Below are positions 1 to 9,722 of a stretch of 39,759 nucleotides of DNA, in pieces. A model generated the notes under the pieces. That model searched no databases, was not told the origin of the DNA, and was given only the letters and a program-made list of their open reading frames with translations. The DNA lies in contig LCFM01000011.1 of assembly GCA_000999025.1 (NCBI GenBank), positions 44,475 to 84,233 of the forward strand, given 5' to 3'. The DNA is from Parcubacteria group bacterium GW2011_GWA2_43_13. Its GTDB lineage: Bacteria; Patescibacteriota; Patescibacteriia; UBA9629; GWA2-43-13. A program made the position numbers and the translations under genes. Position 1 is the first letter of the stretch; the number at the start of each line of letters is the position of its first letter.

Positions 1-21
1 TTTATTATATCACATTTTTCT

Positions 22-117
22 ATGACGTCACGCATGCGAAAAAAAGTACAAATATTGTTTGCTGTGATTCTTTTAGTAGGCATGATTTTTTTTACGATTT
101 TACCTTTGATTCGGTAG
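22..117 (+). CDS. Possible small single-pass membrane peptide (31 aa)
   Basis: A short plus-strand ORF encodes a basic N-terminus (MTSRMRKK) followed by one hydrophobic helix (VQILFAVILLVGMIFFTILP). The frame is open to the window edge, so this could be the end of a longer gene. No ribosome-binding site is visible. The TAG stop is the TAG inside the terminal GTAGAGACG of the palindromic repeat at 114-141, so the repeat appears to have set the C-terminus. I do not recognise a family, and the ORF may be fortuitous. Confidence 0.3.
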   Translation: MTSRMRKKVQILFAVILLVGMIFFTILPLIR

Positions 118-141
118 AGACGGGGTTAACTCCGTCTCTAC
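114..141. repeat. Short member of the GTAGAGACG palindromic repeat family
   Basis: A 28-bp palindrome with arms GTAGAGACGGGGTT and AACTCCGTCTCTAC has one mismatched pair that would be G-U in RNA. It lies just past the lepA stop codon. It has the same length and ends as the copy inside lepA at 1398-1425. There is no T-run on either side, so it is not a typical intrinsic terminator. Confidence 0.8.
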
Positions 142-147
142 ATACAG

Positions 148-1977
148 TTATCGTTTTAAAATTTCCAAAAATGCTTTGGTTGGGATTTGAACGCTTCCCT
201 GGCCTAATGCCTTCATTTTCTTTTTACCTGCTTTTTGCTTTTCGAGCAGTTTTCGTCTGCGGGTGATATCGCCGCCATAGAGTTTTGCAGTCACATCTTT
301 TCGCATAGGAGGAATGCGTTCCGATGCAATGATTTTTGCGCCGATTGCGGCTTGAAGTTTTATTTCAAACATTTCGCGCGGGATGTATTCTTTGAGTGTT
401 TTAACAACATGCCGTCCGGCGCGGTCTGCTTCATCCTGATACACAATACTTGAAAGCGCTGTAACTAATTCTTCGCTTACAAAAATATCAAGCCGTACAA
501 CATGTGCAGACCGGTATTCAAGAAAATCGTAATTCAATGAAGCATATCCAGAAGAGACGCTTTTGAGTTTATCATAAAAATCAACTAACAGCGCGGAGAG
601 GGGCAGTTCGCACACAGCGATCACGCGCTGGTTTGATCCGTGCGATATATAGTCAGTGTGTTTGAGCATTCCCCTTTTATCGTGGATAAGGCCCATAATG
701 CCGCCTAAATAGGATTCCGGAGTCAAGATATCAACACTCATCCATGGTTCCTTGATTTCTGTAATTTTTGTGGAATCCGGGAGTTCGGACGGGTTGGTAA
801 CGGTAATGGTTTTATTTTGGGATGTTGTTACATGATATTCCACAGACGGGACAGTTACGATAAGGTCAAGGGTGAATTCTCGTTTTAATCGCTCCTGAAT
901 AATATCAAGATGCAACATACCTAAAAATCCGCATCGAAATCCTGGCCCAAGCGCGGTTGAATGTTCTGGCTGAAATTGCAGAGCGGCGTCTGACAACTGC
1001 AGTCGTTCAAGGGCTTCATGTAAGTGTGGCACATCTTCTCCATTTCTGCAGAATAATCCGGCAAAAACCATTGGCTTGACTGTTTTATAGCCAGGCAATT
1101 GTTGGGCCTGATACTTGGTATGGGTGATGGTATCCCCTACTCTGGCGTGGCTGATGTCTTTAAGCCCGGTGATAATATAGCCGATTTCACCTGCTGAAAG
1201 CGTTTCGCTTGCGCAATATTTGGGATTAAAATATCCAACTTCTAATACTTCGGTATGTGTTTTTGTCCCTAAAAATATAATATGGTCTCCTTTTTTCACT
1301 GTTCCGCTTTTAAGTCGGATAAAAGTGATGACTCCGCGGTAATCGTCGAAGTTCGAATCAAAAATAAGCGCTTGGAGAGAAGGGTCAACGTCGGGCTGTA
1401 GAGACGAGGTTAACCTCGTCTCTACGGGCGGAGGGATGCGTTCTATAATTGCGTTTAATATTTCAGCGACACCTTGGCCTGTTTTCCCAGATGCGCGCAA
1501 AATATCTTCTTTTTTGCATCCTAATAGCGAGATAATTTCTTCTTCTGCTTTTTCTGGATCTGCGTGAGGCAGATCTATTTTATTGATCACTGGAATAATT
1601 TCAAGATTTTGATCTAATGCAAGATATAAATTTGCCAGTGTTTGAGCTTGCACGCCTTGAGTCGCGTCAACAAGCAAAATCGCGCCTTCAACAGCGGCAA
1701 GCGAACGCGATACTTCATAGGTAAAGTCAACATGACCAGGAGTGTCAATGAGATTAAGTTCATACATTTCGGATTTTAGTTCCCACTGCATTCTAGCCGG
1801 CTGGAGCTTGATCGTAATGCCGCGCTCGCGTTCTAATTCCATGGAATCAAGGATTTGGTCCTTCATGTTGCGTTTTTCAATGGTGCCGGTCAGTTCTAAA
1901 AATCGATCCGCAAGGGTCGATTTTCCATGATCTATATGCGCGATAATGCAAAAATTACGAATATGCTCAATGTCCAT
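148..1977 (-). CDS. lepA: Elongation factor 4 (LepA), ribosomal back-translocase GTPase
   Basis: LepA is a translational GTPase that acts on stalled or mispositioned ribosomes and is homologous to EF-G. The G1 motif AHIDHGKST is at residues 13-21, G3 DTPGH at 78-82 and G4 NKID at 132-135. The EF-G-like domains and the basic LepA C-terminal domain (near GAKIIASERIPPMRKDVTAK) follow. At 609 aa it is close to the usual 600. Residues 185-194 (VETRLTSSLQ), between the GTPase domain and domain II, are encoded by a perfect 28-bp palindrome. From memory of E. coli and B. subtilis LepA, this linker is about nine residues longer than usual, which points to an in-frame repeat insertion. The ATG start gives the standard N-terminus. 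murJ lies 11 bp upstream in the same direction. Confidence 0.97.
   Translation of the reverse strand: MDIEHIRNFCIIAHIDHGKSTLADRFLELTGTIEKRNMKDQILDSMELERERGITIKLQPARMQWELKSEMYELNLIDTPGHVDFTYEVSRSLAAVEGAILLVDATQGVQAQTLANLYLALDQNLEIIPVINKIDLPHADPEKAEEEIISLLGCKKEDILRASGKTGQGVAEILNAIIERIPPPVETRLTSSLQPDVDPSLQALIFDSNFDDYRGVITFIRLKSGTVKKGDHIIFLGTKTHTEVLEVGYFNPKYCASETLSAGEIGYIITGLKDISHARVGDTITHTKYQAQQLPGYKTVKPMVFAGLFCRNGEDVPHLHEALERLQLSDAALQFQPEHSTALGPGFRCGFLGMLHLDIIQERLKREFTLDLIVTVPSVEYHVTTSQNKTITVTNPSELPDSTKITEIKEPWMSVDILTPESYLGGIMGLIHDKRGMLKHTDYISHGSNQRVIAVCELPLSALLVDFYDKLKSVSSGYASLNYDFLEYRSAHVVRLDIFVSEELVTALSSIVYQDEADRAGRHVVKTLKEYIPREMFEIKLQAAIGAKIIASERIPPMRKDVTAKLYGGDITRRRKLLEKQKAGKKKMKALGQGSVQIPTKAFLEILKR
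1398..1425. repeat. Perfect 28-bp palindrome inserted in frame within lepA
   Basis: The arms GTAGAGACGAGGTT and AACCTCGTCTCTAC are exact reverse complements. The copy belongs to the same family as the repeats at 114, 9723, 25028 and 36029. It encodes about residues 185-194 of LepA without disturbing the frame. Confidence 0.95.
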
Positions 1978-1988
1978 ACTCTACATAT

Positions 1989-3557
1989 CTATTTATGGAA
2001 CAACTTTTTAAGCGTTGAAAATTCTTCAACTTTTGCAACCACACTATACCCTATATACGCACAGCAAAAAACGCAAGCCGAGACAAACGCTTGAATTAAT
2101 AATCCGGAAACAGTGCGCGTATCAACATAGTGCGCTACAGCATAGAGCATACCATAGGCAAGCCAGCCGGCAATCATTGCGCCAATACTGATTTTGCTTA
2201 CGTTTTTTAAAATACGCTCGTCATCCAATTCCCCTATTTGAATGCGCAGTAAAATCCATAACACTGATGCGTTGAAAATACTTGCAATGGAAAATGCCAG
2301 CGCAAGCCCTGCGACGCCGAAATGAGTACTTAACAGTAAAGAGCCGATAATATTTATCACAATAGAAAGCAAACTGACAATAACCGGCGTTTTGGTATTG
2401 TGATTTGCGTAAAAAGAACGCGCTAAGAGGGGCACAATTCCTTGAGCGAATAATGATACAACAAAAAAACTTAATGTCTGAATAGTCATGACAGTGTCTT
2501 CCCAATCAAACTTTCCGTATCCCAGAATCAACCGCACAATTTGCGCGCGTAAAATAAGGATAAGAATGGAAGCCGGGATAATAACAAATAAAATCCTTCT
2601 TAAAATCGCTGAAAAATGTTCAACAAATTCTTTGATATCATGTTTTGCGAATGAAGCCGCAAACACAGGCAATGCCGCTATCGCGTACGGAATGGCGATG
2701 ATGCCGTAAGGCGCGGACTGAAAATCAAATGCCCAATAATACGCCGCAACTGATCCTGAAAGGAGGGTTGACGCGATAATGGTATTGACGATTTCATTGA
2801 GTTGCACGCCGATCATTCCGATGGTGCGCGGAATCATAAGAGCGATGATTTTTTTGACATGCGTATTTGTCCACTGCACGGTAAACCGATAGCGGTATCC
2901 CAATTGCGCCACATCAACCGTTTGAACCAACACATGAAGGAGCGCGCCTAAAATAACACCGCATCCTAAAGAAAGAAGACCGAATCGAGGCGCAAACACA
3001 ATCCCGATAATGATTCCGACGTTATACAACACCGGAGCAAGCGCGAACATTTGAAATCTTCGATATGATTGCAAGATACCGGAAAAGATACTGCTGATTG
3101 CTAAAAAAAATACTCCTATGAGCATGAAGCGCGTGAGGGAAACAGACAAAGCCAATGTGGGAGCGTCAAATCCTGGTGTCATCACGCGCATTACCGAAGG
3201 CGCGAAAATCATGAGCGCAATAATCAATACTGAAATCCCAATTAATAAAATATTCAGCATTGAATTGGCAACATCCCAGTGCTTATGTTCAAGTGTTTCA
3301 TCTCCTTGAGATAAAAACTCCACAAAAACCGGAATAAAGGCAACAGATAGCGCGCCTACGAATAATGTATTTGAAACCAAGTCAGGTAAACGGAACGCGG
3401 CGTAATAGGCATCTGTTACATTGCTTGCGCCGTATTCATACGCCAAGAGCTGATTGCGAACCAATGCGAGGAGTTTTCCGATCAGTGTAAAAAAAGCGAT
3501 GATGAGCGCACCTCCAGCTATGGTTGATTGAAGTTTTTGAGTAACTCGTTTTACCAT
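1989..3557 (-). CDS. murJ: MurJ/MviN-family lipid II flippase
   Basis: This is a polytopic membrane protein of the MOP superfamily that flips lipid-linked peptidoglycan precursor across the cytoplasmic membrane. The 522 aa are almost entirely hydrophobic segments, consistent with about 14 helices. The N-terminal half carries typical MviN sequence, such as VTDAYYAAFRLPDLVSN followed by GALSVAFIPVF. Length and topology match the family. The ATG at 3557 has no Shine-Dalgarno motif. It lies between the DUF4012 gene (30 bp upstream) and lepA (11 bp downstream), so the three may be co-transcribed. A flippase for another undecaprenyl-linked glycan is possible given the neighbouring glycosyltransferases, but the MurJ assignment is stronger. 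Confidence 0.93.
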   Translation of the reverse strand: MVKRVTQKLQSTIAGGALIIAFFTLIGKLLALVRNQLLAYEYGASNVTDAYYAAFRLPDLVSNTLFVGALSVAFIPVFVEFLSQGDETLEHKHWDVANSMLNILLIGISVLIIALMIFAPSVMRVMTPGFDAPTLALSVSLTRFMLIGVFFLAISSIFSGILQSYRRFQMFALAPVLYNVGIIIGIVFAPRFGLLSLGCGVILGALLHVLVQTVDVAQLGYRYRFTVQWTNTHVKKIIALMIPRTIGMIGVQLNEIVNTIIASTLLSGSVAAYYWAFDFQSAPYGIIAIPYAIAALPVFAASFAKHDIKEFVEHFSAILRRILFVIIPASILILILRAQIVRLILGYGKFDWEDTVMTIQTLSFFVVSLFAQGIVPLLARSFYANHNTKTPVIVSLLSIVINIIGSLLLSTHFGVAGLALAFSIASIFNASVLWILLRIQIGELDDERILKNVSKISIGAMIAGWLAYGMLYAVAHYVDTRTVSGLLIQAFVSACVFCCAYIGYSVVAKVEEFSTLKKLFHK

Positions 3558-3587
3558 GATTACGAAATTTTAAAAAAATATTACTAT

Positions 3588-6173
3588 TTAAATATCAAAT
3601 ACAACTCCCCATGCGATATCTTGTTCTAACGGCTGAAAGAGTTTAGCTGAATACGGGGTAAGTTGCAACGTGCCTTGCGATGCTTTATGCCAATACGGGT
3701 CAATCGTTCCATTACTACTTCGGAGCGTTGAAGAAATAGTCGCAGGCCCGCTTCCTGATTGCCTTTGAATGAGTATGCTATATCGGGCGGTGTCTTTTGC
3801 AGTCAGGGTAAATGGAAGTTTATATGAAAACGTGATTTTTTTTGTTTCTCCCGGGTTGAGCCACTGATAGGCGCCAAAAACCGTTTTCCCCCATTCCTGC
3901 GTGATTCTGATATCATTTCGTTCATTTAAGAGCGGATTTTTTTCATATTCAATCAAATCAGCATCTGCCTCAAGTTCAACCTCCGGTTCTTTGAATGTTA
4001 TTTTGTATGTTTGCACATCTTTTTCAACCGAGATTAACGCGCTGTTTTGTGGCACGTACAGACGGAGGTAACTGATATTGCGGACAAATGAGAATTTTTT
4101 TTCAGGAACAGCTGTGTGGGTTCGTTCAATCGTAACAGTTGAAATGACTGACCCATCATTTTGGATAACCGCTTCTTGGGTAATGGTTTGTTTGATATCT
4201 GCATTGGATTTTCCGCCTGCAATATTGCTGTCAACGAGCATGAGATAATCTTGAGGAGCTGATTTTATGCTTCCGGCCCATCCTTGTTGTTCAAGCCATA
4301 GCTGTAAATCTTCATGACGCGAGTAAAGCTGAATGTCTCGTGAGACCAGAGAGGTGGAAAGTAAAGAAAAAATATCTAAAAATTGTTTTGGCTCGGCATC
4401 AATCACTCGCTGGATAACGATAGGAGTCATCACAGCAATGATTTTTTTAGGCATGTTTTCTTGCTTGTCGTAATCTTCTTCCACTTCTTCTTGCACGACA
4501 TCAAAAAAATTATCAGCAGAAACAGTTCTGCCGAATTCAGGCAATTCGATCGGTCCGGTAATGGATAGGAGTTTTTGCATGAGGGTGGCATTGATCGCAA
4601 TGACCTCGTCAACAGTCGGGCCGCCTGATTTTTCATAAAACCATGCGATTTTTTTTGCCGAGCTGGGAAAATCCGGGAACCAGTTTGCATCATGAAATTG
4701 CCATTGCGGATTCACCACCCACAATGGCTGGGGAGCGGCAACACGCGCGGTTAATTGATTTTGCAAATCATAGAGCCCGCCTCCCGGGATTTCAATATGC
4801 ACAATTTTTCCCCTGTCAATATCAACCAATGCGAATGACCCTAAAAATCCTCCAGTGGGCCGCAATTCCGTATTGTTTTGAAATACAATCAGCGCGCGAT
4901 GGGTTTCGTCGTTTCCGAGAAGGATTTTAATATGATGAAGAATATCAGCGAGTTCAATGGTCGTTTTTTGCATGAGCGGAAGAATGGTTTGAAGTTGGCT
5001 CCAGTACGATTGAGCCGAACGCGGCACATACGACATATTTACCTCTGTGGCTCGCTGATTGACAAGCGCGATGCGAGGCCGAATACGGATGAGTGATTCT
5101 TCAAGCGATTCAATTTTGTGTATCAGGTTTGATTGAGCGGTATCATCGCTTTGAGAGTTAGCCAGCCCTTCAAATGGTTTTGTATCAGGCGTAAATGCAT
5201 TGCCAATATCAAAAATGTTCCCTTGAGTGAATTGGGAAAGCGCGTTTGTTAAATCCGCGCCTGCAAGCGTGAGTTGCGTGCCGATTTCCAATAATGTATC
5301 CGCAGTGTCTCCTTGCGGAGTAAAACGCGATAACGCATCCGCGATAATGCCGGCGCTTTTAAATGAGGATTGGGCTTTGAGAAAATAGGTATGAGCATTT
5401 TCAAGCGTGCCGGAGAGTTGTTCTAATTGTATGTTTTCAGGATGATCGGAAAGCTGTCGCAGTTCTTTGATTGCTTGTTCCGTATGTGCCACAACTCCCT
5501 GCTTTGCATGAGACGCAATGCCGAACGCTTGGATAGGCGCTGTAACAACGAGCGATATGGCGATGTAACTTGCTATTACTTTGACATACGGGTGCACAAA
5601 CCCGTGAGTGGTGAATCGCGGTGAAGATTGTTTTGCAGGCGGTTCTTCCTGGCGGTTTTTTATATGGGTGGCGCGTGAAAACAGCCGGCATAACGCAATG
5701 ATCGGAAAAATAAGGCCGTAACAGATATCAATAATCAGGCGGCCTAAAGCAATAAGAAAGGCATCAAAAATATTAGCAGACGCGAAAGCTGTGCGTTTTC
5801 TTTCACGCGAATACACGCGATCCGCTTGGCTTGAATTCGTGCGCAGAGAAGATGTTAAATCAATATTTTTTGCGCGCGACTTGCGCGGACTGGATCGTTG
5901 CCATGTCCATGAGTGTTTTTTTTGCGATTGTTTTTCTTGGGATTTTTTTTCAAAGTCAGCGATTTCCTCTGCGGCTCGTGTAAGTTTTATTTCAAAAAGA
6001 TCAAGCGCGTGTGAAATATCCACGCGGTTTAAAAACGCATCCCGATTGAAACTTCGTATCTGTTGTTTTGCAAGGGTTGTGTGATCAAAATAGGGATGAT
6101 TAAAAATACGCTCACACTGCTGTTCTATAGCAGAAAGCCGGCTCCTGTACTCAAAGGCGTTTTTTCGATTCAT
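3588..6173 (-). CDS. DUF4012-domain membrane protein
   Basis: This large protein (861 aa) has a basic cytoplasmic N-terminus, hydrophobic segments near residues 135-165 and 200-222, and a long extracytoplasmic part. The DUF4012 hallmark QNNTELRPTGGFLGSF is near residue 430. The family is of unknown function, is common in Patescibacteria and some Gram-positives, and often sits beside exopolysaccharide genes, as here. I chose ATG 6173 (MNRKNAFEYRS) over an in-frame TTG two codons upstream. A six-base-pair hairpin with a GAAA loop (6184-6199) lies just before the start. An envelope or glycan-attachment role is an inference from context only. Confidence 0.88.
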   Translation of the reverse strand: MNRKNAFEYRSRLSAIEQQCERIFNHPYFDHTTLAKQQIRSFNRDAFLNRVDISHALDLFEIKLTRAAEEIADFEKKSQEKQSQKKHSWTWQRSSPRKSRAKNIDLTSSLRTNSSQADRVYSRERKRTAFASANIFDAFLIALGRLIIDICYGLIFPIIALCRLFSRATHIKNRQEEPPAKQSSPRFTTHGFVHPYVKVIASYIAISLVVTAPIQAFGIASHAKQGVVAHTEQAIKELRQLSDHPENIQLEQLSGTLENAHTYFLKAQSSFKSAGIIADALSRFTPQGDTADTLLEIGTQLTLAGADLTNALSQFTQGNIFDIGNAFTPDTKPFEGLANSQSDDTAQSNLIHKIESLEESLIRIRPRIALVNQRATEVNMSYVPRSAQSYWSQLQTILPLMQKTTIELADILHHIKILLGNDETHRALIVFQNNTELRPTGGFLGSFALVDIDRGKIVHIEIPGGGLYDLQNQLTARVAAPQPLWVVNPQWQFHDANWFPDFPSSAKKIAWFYEKSGGPTVDEVIAINATLMQKLLSITGPIELPEFGRTVSADNFFDVVQEEVEEDYDKQENMPKKIIAVMTPIVIQRVIDAEPKQFLDIFSLLSTSLVSRDIQLYSRHEDLQLWLEQQGWAGSIKSAPQDYLMLVDSNIAGGKSNADIKQTITQEAVIQNDGSVISTVTIERTHTAVPEKKFSFVRNISYLRLYVPQNSALISVEKDVQTYKITFKEPEVELEADADLIEYEKNPLLNERNDIRITQEWGKTVFGAYQWLNPGETKKITFSYKLPFTLTAKDTARYSILIQRQSGSGPATISSTLRSSNGTIDPYWHKASQGTLQLTPYSAKLFQPLEQDIAWGVVFDI

Positions 6174-6183
6174 ACACAAACAA

Positions 6184-6199
6184 GAAGGTTTTCACCTTC
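6184..6199 (-). promoter_or_regulatory. GAAA-loop hairpin just upstream of the DUF4012 start
   Basis: On the minus strand GAAGGT-GAAA-ACCTTC forms a six-bp stem with a GNRA-type tetraloop. It ends about 10 nt before the ATG at 6173, where a ribosome would bind. It has no following T-run, so translation control is more plausible than termination. Function is inferred. Confidence 0.35.
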
Positions 6200-6244
6200 G
6201 ATCAATGTCATTGTACTCACATAGAGAGTATATCACAGATACGA

Positions 6245-7399
6245 TCATTGTTTCGAATTGAATATCTGTTGATAACATTCGATTGTTTGTTGTCCTGTCG
6301 TGCGCCATGAAAATTGCGTTGCGCGATGAATTCCTCTTCGCGCGTATTCTGATAAAACATCAGGATGTGATAGACACCGAACAATGGTATGTGCAATGTC
6401 CTTTGGATGGTCAGGCGATACGCGCACGGCGGCGTCTTCTGCTATTTCCTGCAAAGATCCCCTATCGCTGATAAGAACAGGTGTACCATGGCTCATGGCT
6501 TCAAGTACTGGTAAGCCAAATCCTTCATAGCAGGTGATATACATAAAAAACGTTGCGTTAGCATAAAGAATGGATCGTTCTTCATCTGTTATTTCCCCTA
6601 TCCACTGAATGCGGGAATGAATATCAGGATATGTTGTACAAACCAATTGTTCAAGCTGGGAATGAAAAACATCCTGTCTCCCCGCAATAATGAATGGATA
6701 AGTGGCAATCGTGGGGTCTGTATCGCATGCCATCATATATCCTTGTATCATGGCAGAAAGATTTTTATGCGGATATGCCGCACCGATGTAAAAAAGATAG
6801 TGATGCGACACAAGATGCAAGCGATTCAAATATGCGTGTTGAACTTCTTGTGCCACAGGATTTACTTGGGCAACACCTTCGTGTATCACAGAACATTTTT
6901 TTTGCGCGTGCGGATAGTAAGAAAGAATATCATCGCGCGTATGGTTTGATACCGCAATAATATGGCGCGCGCGTTTGATTGCGCGTGCGAGCGTTAATCG
7001 GTATCCCCACAGTTTTAGGCGATACATCGCGTGCGAGTGGTGTGTCGCGTATTCTGTTGGGAATTTGTGAATAATCATGTCATGGATTGTCATCACAAAG
7101 GGCTGTTTGGTAAATAGCGGAACAGTAAAATGCGGAAAATGCATGAGGTCAATATGTTTGCGAAAAATAATCCATGGCAAAAGAAGTTGTTCTTTAAGAG
7201 TATACAAGCGGATATCAACCATTTTTTTGTGAAAATGAGGATTGGTCGGCTGATATTCTCTCCAGCCCTGTTTGCTTACAAAAACAGTATACTCGTTTTC
7301 GGCATCCAATCGTTCGAGTTCAGCTATGAGATGTTTTAAATACTGGCCGATTCCTCGACCATAGGTGCCATATAACCGTGCGTCAATTCCAATATGCAT
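6245..7399 (-). CDS. GT4-family glycosyltransferase
   Basis: This is a retaining, nucleotide-sugar-dependent glycosyltransferase with a GT-B fold (384 aa). The N-terminus MHIGIDARLYGTYGRGIGQY is typical of GT4 mannosyl/glucosyl transferases. The C-terminal donor-binding motif EGFGLPVLEAMSHGTPVL (E-x7-E) is near residue 292. The longer reading frame starts about 30 residues earlier inside the upstream gene and adds non-homologous sequence, so I place the start at ATG 7399, 11 bp after the preceding gene. It is last of a run of three GT4 genes downstream of a polyprenyl-phosphate sugar transferase, which suggests sequential assembly of a lipid-linked glycan. The sugar specificity cannot be read from the sequence. 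Confidence 0.92.
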   Translation of the reverse strand: MHIGIDARLYGTYGRGIGQYLKHLIAELERLDAENEYTVFVSKQGWREYQPTNPHFHKKMVDIRLYTLKEQLLLPWIIFRKHIDLMHFPHFTVPLFTKQPFVMTIHDMIIHKFPTEYATHHSHAMYRLKLWGYRLTLARAIKRARHIIAVSNHTRDDILSYYPHAQKKCSVIHEGVAQVNPVAQEVQHAYLNRLHLVSHHYLFYIGAAYPHKNLSAMIQGYMMACDTDPTIATYPFIIAGRQDVFHSQLEQLVCTTYPDIHSRIQWIGEITDEERSILYANATFFMYITCYEGFGLPVLEAMSHGTPVLISDRGSLQEIAEDAAVRVSPDHPKDIAHTIVRCLSHPDVLSEYARRGIHRATQFSWRTTGQQTIECYQQIFNSKQ

Positions 7400-7410
7400 A
7401 GATGGTATAA

Positions 7411-8481
7411 TTATATTTGCATGCATTCCCACCATTCGCGGGCCGCTCGTTCCCATGTGAATTGTCGCGCCCGTTCCGTACCTTTGCACATTAGTTCATT
7501 GCGCAGTGCAGTGTCGTTGTGCAGTTCTTGTATGGCTTTGAGCCATTGGAGCGGCTGATACGGCGAGATGAGCAGTCCCGCATTGTCAACAACTTCAGGG
7601 ATACTGGTTGTATTACTTGCGATCACCGGAGTTCCTCCTGCCATTGCTTCAAGAATCGGCAAGCCGAATCCTTCGAATAAGGATGGATAAACCAAACAGT
7701 CAGCAAGGGCGTATACACCAGGTTTATCTTGCTCTTGGACAAAAGGAAGATCAGATGAACCAATAAGAATAAGCGGAAGCGGAAGATTGTGCCGTATACT
7801 TGAAAGTAATGTTATATTTTTTCTCGCATTGCCGTAAAAGCCAAGGATAAACGCAGGAGGAAGATGGTATTTTTTTTGAATATAGCGTTTGTGTTTTTCA
7901 GACGGTGGTGTAAAAAATCGTTCATCCACTCCCTCATGGATGATTGTTATCTTTGATTCTGGAACATCAAACATTCTTATCATATCATGCGCGGTAAATT
8001 CGGAAACAGCAATAATATGATGCGCGTTCGCAATCATCTTGCGTATACGAACCAGCGCATGCCACATCCGTTCTTTCCATGAATACGCTTCTGGATAATG
8101 GAAAATCGAAAGATCATGAATCGTGAGAACATACGGACTTGATGTCGCGGAAATGTTCCAATTCGGGAGCCATGTGATGTCCGGTTTGGCGTTTCGGAAC
8201 GCAAGCATATCTATTTGTGGCGCGTTGCATCCCACAAGGAGCATATGTAACAGGATGTTGGGGAGATGCGTGCGACATAGAGTACCTTCTTGCGCGAGCC
8301 ATGGAGCATTGCGTTTAATATTTTCAAACGCTTGATCATTTCTACCGCTCACAAAGAGACGTATATCGCATGAAGCGGACAGAGGACACTGCAAAATCGC
8401 GCGAGTCATTTCTGTCGCATACCATGAAACCCCTCCCCATTTGCGTTCAAGTAAAGATCGCGCATCAATGCAGATATTCAT
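7411..8481 (-). CDS. GT4-family glycosyltransferase
   Basis: A 356-aa GT-B enzyme starting MNICIDARSLLERKWGGVSW, with the donor-site motif EGFGLPILEAMAGGTPVIAS near residue 268 and the usual IHEGVDE stretch between the two Rossmann lobes. It is somewhat shorter than its neighbours in the linker region. It lies 5 bp after the preceding GT4 gene and 11 bp before the next, so translation is probably coupled. It is related in sequence to the 6245-7399 protein (shared IDAR start and IHEGV motif), which suggests an old duplication. The acceptor and donor sugars are unknown. Confidence 0.92.
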   Translation of the reverse strand: MNICIDARSLLERKWGGVSWYATEMTRAILQCPLSASCDIRLFVSGRNDQAFENIKRNAPWLAQEGTLCRTHLPNILLHMLLVGCNAPQIDMLAFRNAKPDITWLPNWNISATSSPYVLTIHDLSIFHYPEAYSWKERMWHALVRIRKMIANAHHIIAVSEFTAHDMIRMFDVPESKITIIHEGVDERFFTPPSEKHKRYIQKKYHLPPAFILGFYGNARKNITLLSSIRHNLPLPLILIGSSDLPFVQEQDKPGVYALADCLVYPSLFEGFGLPILEAMAGGTPVIASNTTSIPEVVDNAGLLISPYQPLQWLKAIQELHNDTALRNELMCKGTERARQFTWERAAREWWECMQI

Positions 8482-8486
8482 ATACT

Positions 8487-9614
8487 TTAATAGTAATCAC
8501 CAAATAATGATGTGGTGCTCGCGTCTTTTTGTTTGATCACCTGCACAATATACTCTTTTATTTCTTGCTCAAATCGTTGTTTACTAAAACGCATTGCATG
8601 GGCGTGGATGGTTTGAGGATCAAAATCGTTCGGCTGAAAACGGATAATGGAATGGGCAAGGGCTTCCCATGATTGTTCTTCAAAAAAAACGCCTGTAATG
8701 TGGTTGTGAATGGTCTCTAAAAATCCACCGGCATGATACGCGATAACCGGCTTTCCCACGGCCATCGCCTCGACAGCCGCAATGCCGAAATCCTCTTCTT
8801 GGGGTTGAATAAAGGCAATGCAATTCTGATACAGTCGCCATTTGTCTTGTTCTGATATCATGCCTGTGAAATGGATGTTGGGTTGGGCTTTTTTCTGTAA
8901 CATTCTCATTTCTTCTCCTGTGCCCGCGACAACCAATGGAATGCCGAGCTCGTTAAATGCTTCGATCGCGATGTCAACGCGTTTGTACGCTTTTAGTCGG
9001 CCCAGTATGAGATAATAGTTTTTGTGCTCAAATGATGGTTGTTGGGATTCGACATCAACAGGAGGATAGATAACCGTGCTTTCTCTGCCATAGTATTTTT
9101 TTATGCGTTGGGCTACAAATGCCGAGTTCGCAATAAAAAAATCCACCCGTTGCGCGGCCAAATAATCCCACTGACGGAGTTTTGTTAGGATGAGGGGCAA
9201 AAAGGATTTGATAACAGCGCTGTACTGCAATTCATCAGTATAGGTATTTGCGTCGCTCCATAAATAGCGCGTCGGCGTATGGCAATAGCAAATATGCTTT
9301 GCTCCCGGGCGCACCAACACCCCTTTAGCAAAAGCCGATGCATCTGAAATTACGAGATCAAATTTTCGAAGATCAAGCCGTTCTATTGCCGATGGCATGA
9401 GAGAAAGATACCACTTGAAAGATTGTTTTGAAAAAGGAAGCGATTGGATAAATGAAGTGATAATGGCGCTGGTTTTAAATTTTTCTTTAAGTGTTGATGT
9501 ATCATGAATCAGTGTAAAAATAGGCGCCTTCGGATACATGTGGGTAAACGAATCAAGTACTTGTTCAGCCCCGCCAAGTTGGTTTAAATGGTCATGCACC
9601 AAGGCAATTCTCAT
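8487..9614 (-). CDS. GT4-family glycosyltransferase (WbaZ/mannosyltransferase-like)
   Basis: A 375-aa GT-B glycosyltransferase. The N-terminus MRIALVHDHLNQLGGAEQVL is typical of a WbaZ-like group that often acts as a mannosyltransferase. ICYCHTPTRYLW follows, and the donor motif EDFGIAAVEAMAVGKPVIAY is near residue 272. A GTG two codons upstream (9620) is possible, but ATG 9614 gives the family N-terminus. It is first of three adjacent GT4 genes. The 206 bp upstream, before the sugar-transferase gene, are non-coding and hold a long palindromic repeat. Mannose specificity is inference from resemblance. Confidence 0.9.
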   Translation of the reverse strand: MRIALVHDHLNQLGGAEQVLDSFTHMYPKAPIFTLIHDTSTLKEKFKTSAIITSFIQSLPFSKQSFKWYLSLMPSAIERLDLRKFDLVISDASAFAKGVLVRPGAKHICYCHTPTRYLWSDANTYTDELQYSAVIKSFLPLILTKLRQWDYLAAQRVDFFIANSAFVAQRIKKYYGRESTVIYPPVDVESQQPSFEHKNYYLILGRLKAYKRVDIAIEAFNELGIPLVVAGTGEEMRMLQKKAQPNIHFTGMISEQDKWRLYQNCIAFIQPQEEDFGIAAVEAMAVGKPVIAYHAGGFLETIHNHITGVFFEEQSWEALAHSIIRFQPNDFDPQTIHAHAMRFSKQRFEQEIKEYIVQVIKQKDASTTSLFGDYY

Positions 9615-9722
9615 AGACACGTTATTTTAGAGAAATTGGCTTGTTTGCGCAACTGGCGCTATACACAGGTTTGCGAATAAAAAAGACGTCCCCCTCAAAA
9701 GTTTTGAATTATGAAATACCGT

